Source of the DNA: Geodermatophilus tzadiensis
GTDB lineage: Bacteria; Actinomycetota; Actinomycetes; Mycobacteriales; Geodermatophilaceae
Assembly: GCF_003002915.1 (NCBI RefSeq)
Contig: NZ_PVTG01000022.1
Coordinates: 1-64,000, forward strand
Length of the DNA stretch: 64,000 bases
Direction: 5' to 3'
Each line of letters starts with the position of its first letter. Position 1 is the stretch's first letter. This document shows, piece after piece, positions 61,107 to 64,000 of the stretch. The translations under genes were made by a program, and so were the position numbers. The notes under the pieces were generated by a model. It ran no database searches. It was not told the DNA's origin and was given only the letters and a program-made list of their open reading frames with translations.

Positions 61107-62045
61107 TCAGGTCGCGGTGGCCGGTGCCGGAGGCTGCGGGGGTCTGCCCTCGGTGCGGGCGAGCAGCACGATGCCGAGGACGGCGACCAGCGCGGCGGTC
61201 CCCCAGACCGCGGCGTACCCGGGTTCGAGGCGCTCGCCGAGCAGCAGCCGGGCCGCCGGCACCGCGGACAGCGGGTCGAGGACCGCGAGCGCGGGCAGCG
61301 ACCAGCTCAGCGACCCGCGGCCGTAGGCCTGCTGGGCGCCGACCTGGGAGACGACCGCGGCGACGGCGGCTCCCCACAGCTCGGGTCGACCGAGTGCGGC
61401 GGCCGGCCCGGCGGTGTCCAGCACGCTGAAGCCGGCCGAGATCAGCACCGCCGCCACGCCGGCGGCCAGGCCGCCGGTGACACCGCAGGCGAGCGCGGCG
61501 CCCCTGCCGGCGCCGAGCCGGGCGGTGAGCGCGACGGCGAGGACGATCGTCCCGAGGGCGGCGACGGTCGCCCAGCCGGGCGGTGGCCCGTCCGGTGCCG
61601 CCGGACCCGGGTGGGCGGCCACCACGAACACCGCGAGCCCGCCGACGGTGAGCAGCGCGGGGAACGACTCCGCGCGGGTCGGCGGGTGGCCGGTGCGGAG
61701 GGTGCGCACGGCCAGGGCTGCCACGAGTGCCCCGGCGAGCAGCGGCTGCACGATCGCCACCGGAGCGAGGGCGAGCGCGGCGACCTGCGCTCCGGCGCCG
61801 GCGACCGTGACCACCTGCCCGACCTGCCAGACGCGCTCGCGGACCATGAGTCGCATCTGCAACCGGCCGTCGGGCGCGGCCCGCACCGCCCCCTCGTGCT
61901 GCAGCACCGAGCCGAGGCCGAGCAGCAGTGCCGCGAGCAGCGCCAGCAGCGTGCCCGGCAGGTGGTCACCCACCCCGCGCGGCAGGTGCGGTCGAGCCGC
62001 CCAGACGGTCGCCAGCAGGTCACTGGAGGTCCAGGCACCGGTCAC
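61107..62045 (-). CDS. DMT-superfamily membrane transporter between dnaA and dnaN
   Basis: 312 residues from GTG 62045 with about nine or ten hydrophobic helices (TLLALLAALLLGLGSVLQHEG, VVTVAGAGAQVAALALAPVA, VQPLLAGALVAALAVRTL, VAALGTIVLAVALTARLG, and a final AVWGTAALVAVLGIVLLAR). The start LGLGSVLQHEGAVRA and the late GSLSWSLPALAVLDPLSAV fit the DMT/NIPA-like transporters common in actinobacteria. Substrate unknown. It is convergent with dnaA (37-bp gap) and sits on the dnaA side of the probable oriC, an unusual location. Confidence 0.82.
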   Translation of the reverse strand: MTGAWTSSDLLATVWAARPHLPRGVGDHLPGTLLALLAALLLGLGSVLQHEGAVRAAPDGRLQMRLMVRERVWQVGQVVTVAGAGAQVAALALAPVAIVQPLLAGALVAALAVRTLRTGHPPTRAESFPALLTVGGLAVFVVAAHPGPAAPDGPPPGWATVAALGTIVLAVALTARLGAGRGAALACGVTGGLAAGVAAVLISAGFSVLDTAGPAAALGRPELWGAAVAAVVSQVGAQQAYGRGSLSWSLPALAVLDPLSAVPAARLLLGERLEPGYAAVWGTAALVAVLGIVLLARTEGRPPQPPAPATAT

Positions 62046-62924
62046 CCGACCCACTGTCCCTGCCCGCCGGCGGTACCAGCGGACCGGTCGGGTCCGGATC
62101 GACGCCCACCCCGGCCCCCGGCAGGTCCCGCCGTCCACTCCCCGGACCGGGCCGTCTCGCGGGCTGTCCACAACCGGGCGCGGGTGGGGACGCCCCCGAG
62201 GACCGCGTCCTCGCAGGCATCCGGGCCGGTCGGGCGCCCCGCCGCTGTCGACAGGTCGCCGAGTTGTCCCCAGGGATGTGCACACCCTGGGGAGATCGTG
62301 ACCCGGGTGAGACCGCGGGACCCGCGGCGGCCGTCGCCCGCGGTTCCGTCCCCAGGCCACTCCCCAGGTGTGCACGGAGCGTCACGCGACGGCGCCGACC
62401 TGCACGTTCACCCCGCCACGGGGTCGCCGTCCACCGTCGCGGCGGCCTCGTCCACGGGAACCGGACGGCGGCCGGACGGCGACCTGGGCACGGACTGGGG
62501 ATCGGAGGTGGGGGAGCGGGGGACAGCACGTGGACTGCGGGCGGTCGGTGTGCACACCCGTCGAGATGTCCACGTGTCGACAACAGGAGGAGGTCGGTTC
62601 CCCACAGCGAGCCAACATGTCGACTTCCGCGCTGACCTGCACGAAGGGGTCCGATCCCCAGCTTCCACACCGGTGATGACGGAGATGAGGGAGAGAGATC
62701 GGAGTTTTCTCGAACCCCAGTAGGGGTGGGGAAGCGCTGGCTGGAGGGCCTGGAGCGGACAGCGGGACACCTGATCGGGTCCCGGGTTCCCCCGTGCCCG
62801 CCCCGACGGGCACGATGAACCGCACAGGACGCACAGCGCACCGTCCCCGGGCTGCACGGACACCCGGGGAGCGCAGGTGCGCAGACGACAGCAGTGGACC
62901 GTGCAGAGCTGGGGTGGGTCGGTC
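62046..62924. other. oriC: Probable replication origin oriC
   Basis: 880 bp with no convincing gene, immediately upstream of dnaN. Several DnaA-box-like 9-mers: CTGTCCACA (62164-62172), TTGTCCCCA (62264-62272), ATGTCCACG (62566-62574), TTCCCCACA (62598-62606) and related TCCCCAG/TTCCACACC words around 62341-62375 and 62655-62672. A comparatively AT-rich run (62695-62725, GATCGGAGTTTTCTCG) could be the unwinding element. Assigned from position and motif density; boxes are looser than in AT-rich genomes. Confidence 0.65.
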
Positions 62925-64000
62925 ATGGAGTTCCGGGTGACACGCGAGGTGCTCGCCGATGCCGTCGCGTGGACGGCGCGCAGCCTGCCGCCGCGCCCGT
63001 CGGTGCCGGTGCTCGCCGGCATCCTGCTCGAGGTCGACGGCAGCCAGCTGTCGGTCTCCGGCTTCGACTACGAGGTCTCCGCGCGCGCGGAGGTCGACGT
63101 GCAGGCCAGCGAGAGCGGCCGCACGCTCGTCCCCGGCCGGCTGCTCGCCGAGATCACCCGGGCGCTGCCCCCGCAGCCGGTGGACGTCCGCGCCGAGGGC
63201 CCCCGTCTGTCGATCACCTGTGGCAACGCGCGGTTCAGCCTGCCGACCCTGCCGGTCGAGGACTACCCCTCGCTGCCGTCGATGCCCTCGTCGGCCGGGG
63301 TGGTCGACAGCGACGTCTTCGCCGAAGCGGTCGGCCAGGTCGCCGTCGCCGCGGGCCGGGACGACACCCTCCCGATGCTCACCGGCGTCCGGCTGGAGAT
63401 CGACGACGACCGGGTGACCCTGGCGGCCACCGACCGCTACCGCCTGGCGGTGCGCGAGTTCGCCTGGCGCCCGGAGACGCCGGGGCTGTCGGCCGCCGTC
63501 CTGGTGCCCGCCCGGACGCTCGCCGACGCCGCCCGCACGCTGACCAGCGGCCCGGAGATCGTCGTCTCGCTGTCCGCGGGCGGCTCGGGCGAGGGCATCC
63601 TGGGCCTGTCGGGCAAGGACCGGCAGACCACCACCCGGCTGCTCGACGCCGAGTTCGTCAAGTACCGGGCGATCATGCCCAGCGACTCCAGCGCGAACGC
63701 GACGCTGCCGGTCGTGCAGTTCACCGACGCCGCCAAGCGCGTCGCCCTGGTCGCCGAGCGCGGCACCCCGCTGCGCTGCGAGTTCACCCCCGGCCAGGTC
63801 ACGCTGCGCGCCGGCGGCAGCGACGACGAGGGGCAGGCCGAGGAGCGCTGCGACGTCGAGTTCGACGGCGACCCGCTGACCATCGGCTTCAACCCGACCT
63901 TCCTGCTCGACGGGCTGGCCGCGGTGCACACGAGCCGGGCGCGGATGGACTTCACCAGCCCGCTCAAGCCCGCCGTCCTCTCGGGGGTGGAGGAGCCGGC
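62925..64000 (+). CDS. dnaN: DNA polymerase III beta subunit (sliding clamp), 3' end missing
   Basis: 358 codons are visible from ATG 62925; the gene runs off the right edge with perhaps 15-40 codons missing. MEFRVTREVLADAVAWTARSL, PSVPVLAGILLEVDG, LVPGRLLAEITRALP, FSLPTLPVEDYPSLP, TLPMLTGVRLEID and LAATDRYRLAVREF mark the first two clamp folds; the third ends in GFNPTFLLDGLAAV and the start of the C-terminal fold. It tethers Pol III and Pol IV to DNA. Confidence 0.97.
   Translation, partial: MEFRVTREVLADAVAWTARSLPPRPSVPVLAGILLEVDGSQLSVSGFDYEVSARAEVDVQASESGRTLVPGRLLAEITRALPPQPVDVRAEGPRLSITCGNARFSLPTLPVEDYPSLPSMPSSAGVVDSDVFAEAVGQVAVAAGRDDTLPMLTGVRLEIDDDRVTLAATDRYRLAVREFAWRPETPGLSAAVLVPARTLADAARTLTSGPEIVVSLSAGGSGEGILGLSGKDRQTTTRLLDAEFVKYRAIMPSDSSANATLPVVQFTDAAKRVALVAERGTPLRCEFTPGQVTLRAGGSDDEGQAEERCDVEFDGDPLTIGFNPTFLLDGLAAVHTSRARMDFTSPLKPAVLSGVEEP

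Noticed and set aside
62046..62924. Open frames across the probable origin (for example 61611-62723 on the plus strand)
   Set aside because: Translations are Pro/Arg/His-rich without domains or ribosome-binding sites, and the region is dense in DnaA-box-like words.
1..64000. tRNA or rRNA genes
   Set aside because: No cloverleaf-like T-loop words or rRNA-like conserved stretches were noticed on either strand; a covariance-model scan was not possible.

Overview
The window is a very GC-rich (well over 70% by eye) stretch of actinobacterial chromosome next to the origin of replication. The gene order follows the origin-proximal order I know from Mycobacterium tuberculosis in two blocks: ino1 / PadR / DUF5318 / ponA / GT87 / rpsF-ssb-rpsR-rplI / dnaB, and cca / mutT4 / DUF6049 / murJ / trxB-trxA / cwlM / parB-parA / rsmG / jag / yidC / yidD / rnpA / rpmH / dnaA / dnaN. 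GC content, GTG starts and apparent leaderless promoters suggest a non-mycobacterial soil or stone actinobacterium, perhaps Geodermatophilaceae; that family guess is inference only.

Layout. 0-2.2 kb: the end of a transposase gene, a decayed gene and small membrane proteins. 2.2-6.2 kb: signalling genes, with a LOV (blue-light) protein phosphatase, a flavin reductase and a PAS-GGDEF diguanylate cyclase. 6.2-17 kb: metabolic and repair genes (M20 peptidase, phosphoglucomutase, a BluB-CobT fusion for vitamin B12 lower-ligand synthesis, hydrolases, an orphan SNF2-like helicase, DNA polymerase IV, a methyltransferase). 17-20.8 kb: a PucR-type regulator divergent from a ferredoxin reductase and acyl desaturase pair. 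20.9-27 kb: dnaB, interrupted by two inteins of different mechanistic class and preceded by a LexA-type operator, then the rplI-rpsR-ssb-rpsF operon. 27-40 kb: DNA repair, cell wall, inositol, transport and small-molecule genes. 40-52.7 kb: the envelope and redox block (mutT4, DUF6049, murJ, pseudokinase, trxB, trxA, cwlM) followed by an aminotransferase and a D-Ala-D-Ala ligase homologue. 52.7-64 kb: parB-parA with two parS sites, rsmG, jag, yidC, yidD, rnpA, rpmH, dnaA, a DMT-type transporter lying between dnaA and dnaN, the probable oriC, and a dnaN that runs off the right edge.

How it works together. The right end holds replication initiation (dnaA, oriC, dnaN), segregation (parA, parB; five parS-like sites across the window, two of them inside genes) and membrane insertion (yidC, yidD, jag, and the RNase P protein). 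The centre supplies replication helicase, SSB and ribosomal proteins, and peptidoglycan synthesis and its control (ponA, murJ, pseudokinase, cwlM, ddl). Many genes have a TANNNT element 6-8 nt upstream of their start codon, so leaderless transcription appears common.

Most striking: dnaB with a class 3-like intein in the Walker A motif plus a class 1 intein downstream; a palindromic LexA-type site at the dnaB promoter; a transporter gene separating dnaA from dnaN; and a palindromic dispersed repeat, one copy of which forms the C-terminal codons of a glycosyltransferase. No tRNA, rRNA or CRISPR array was seen.
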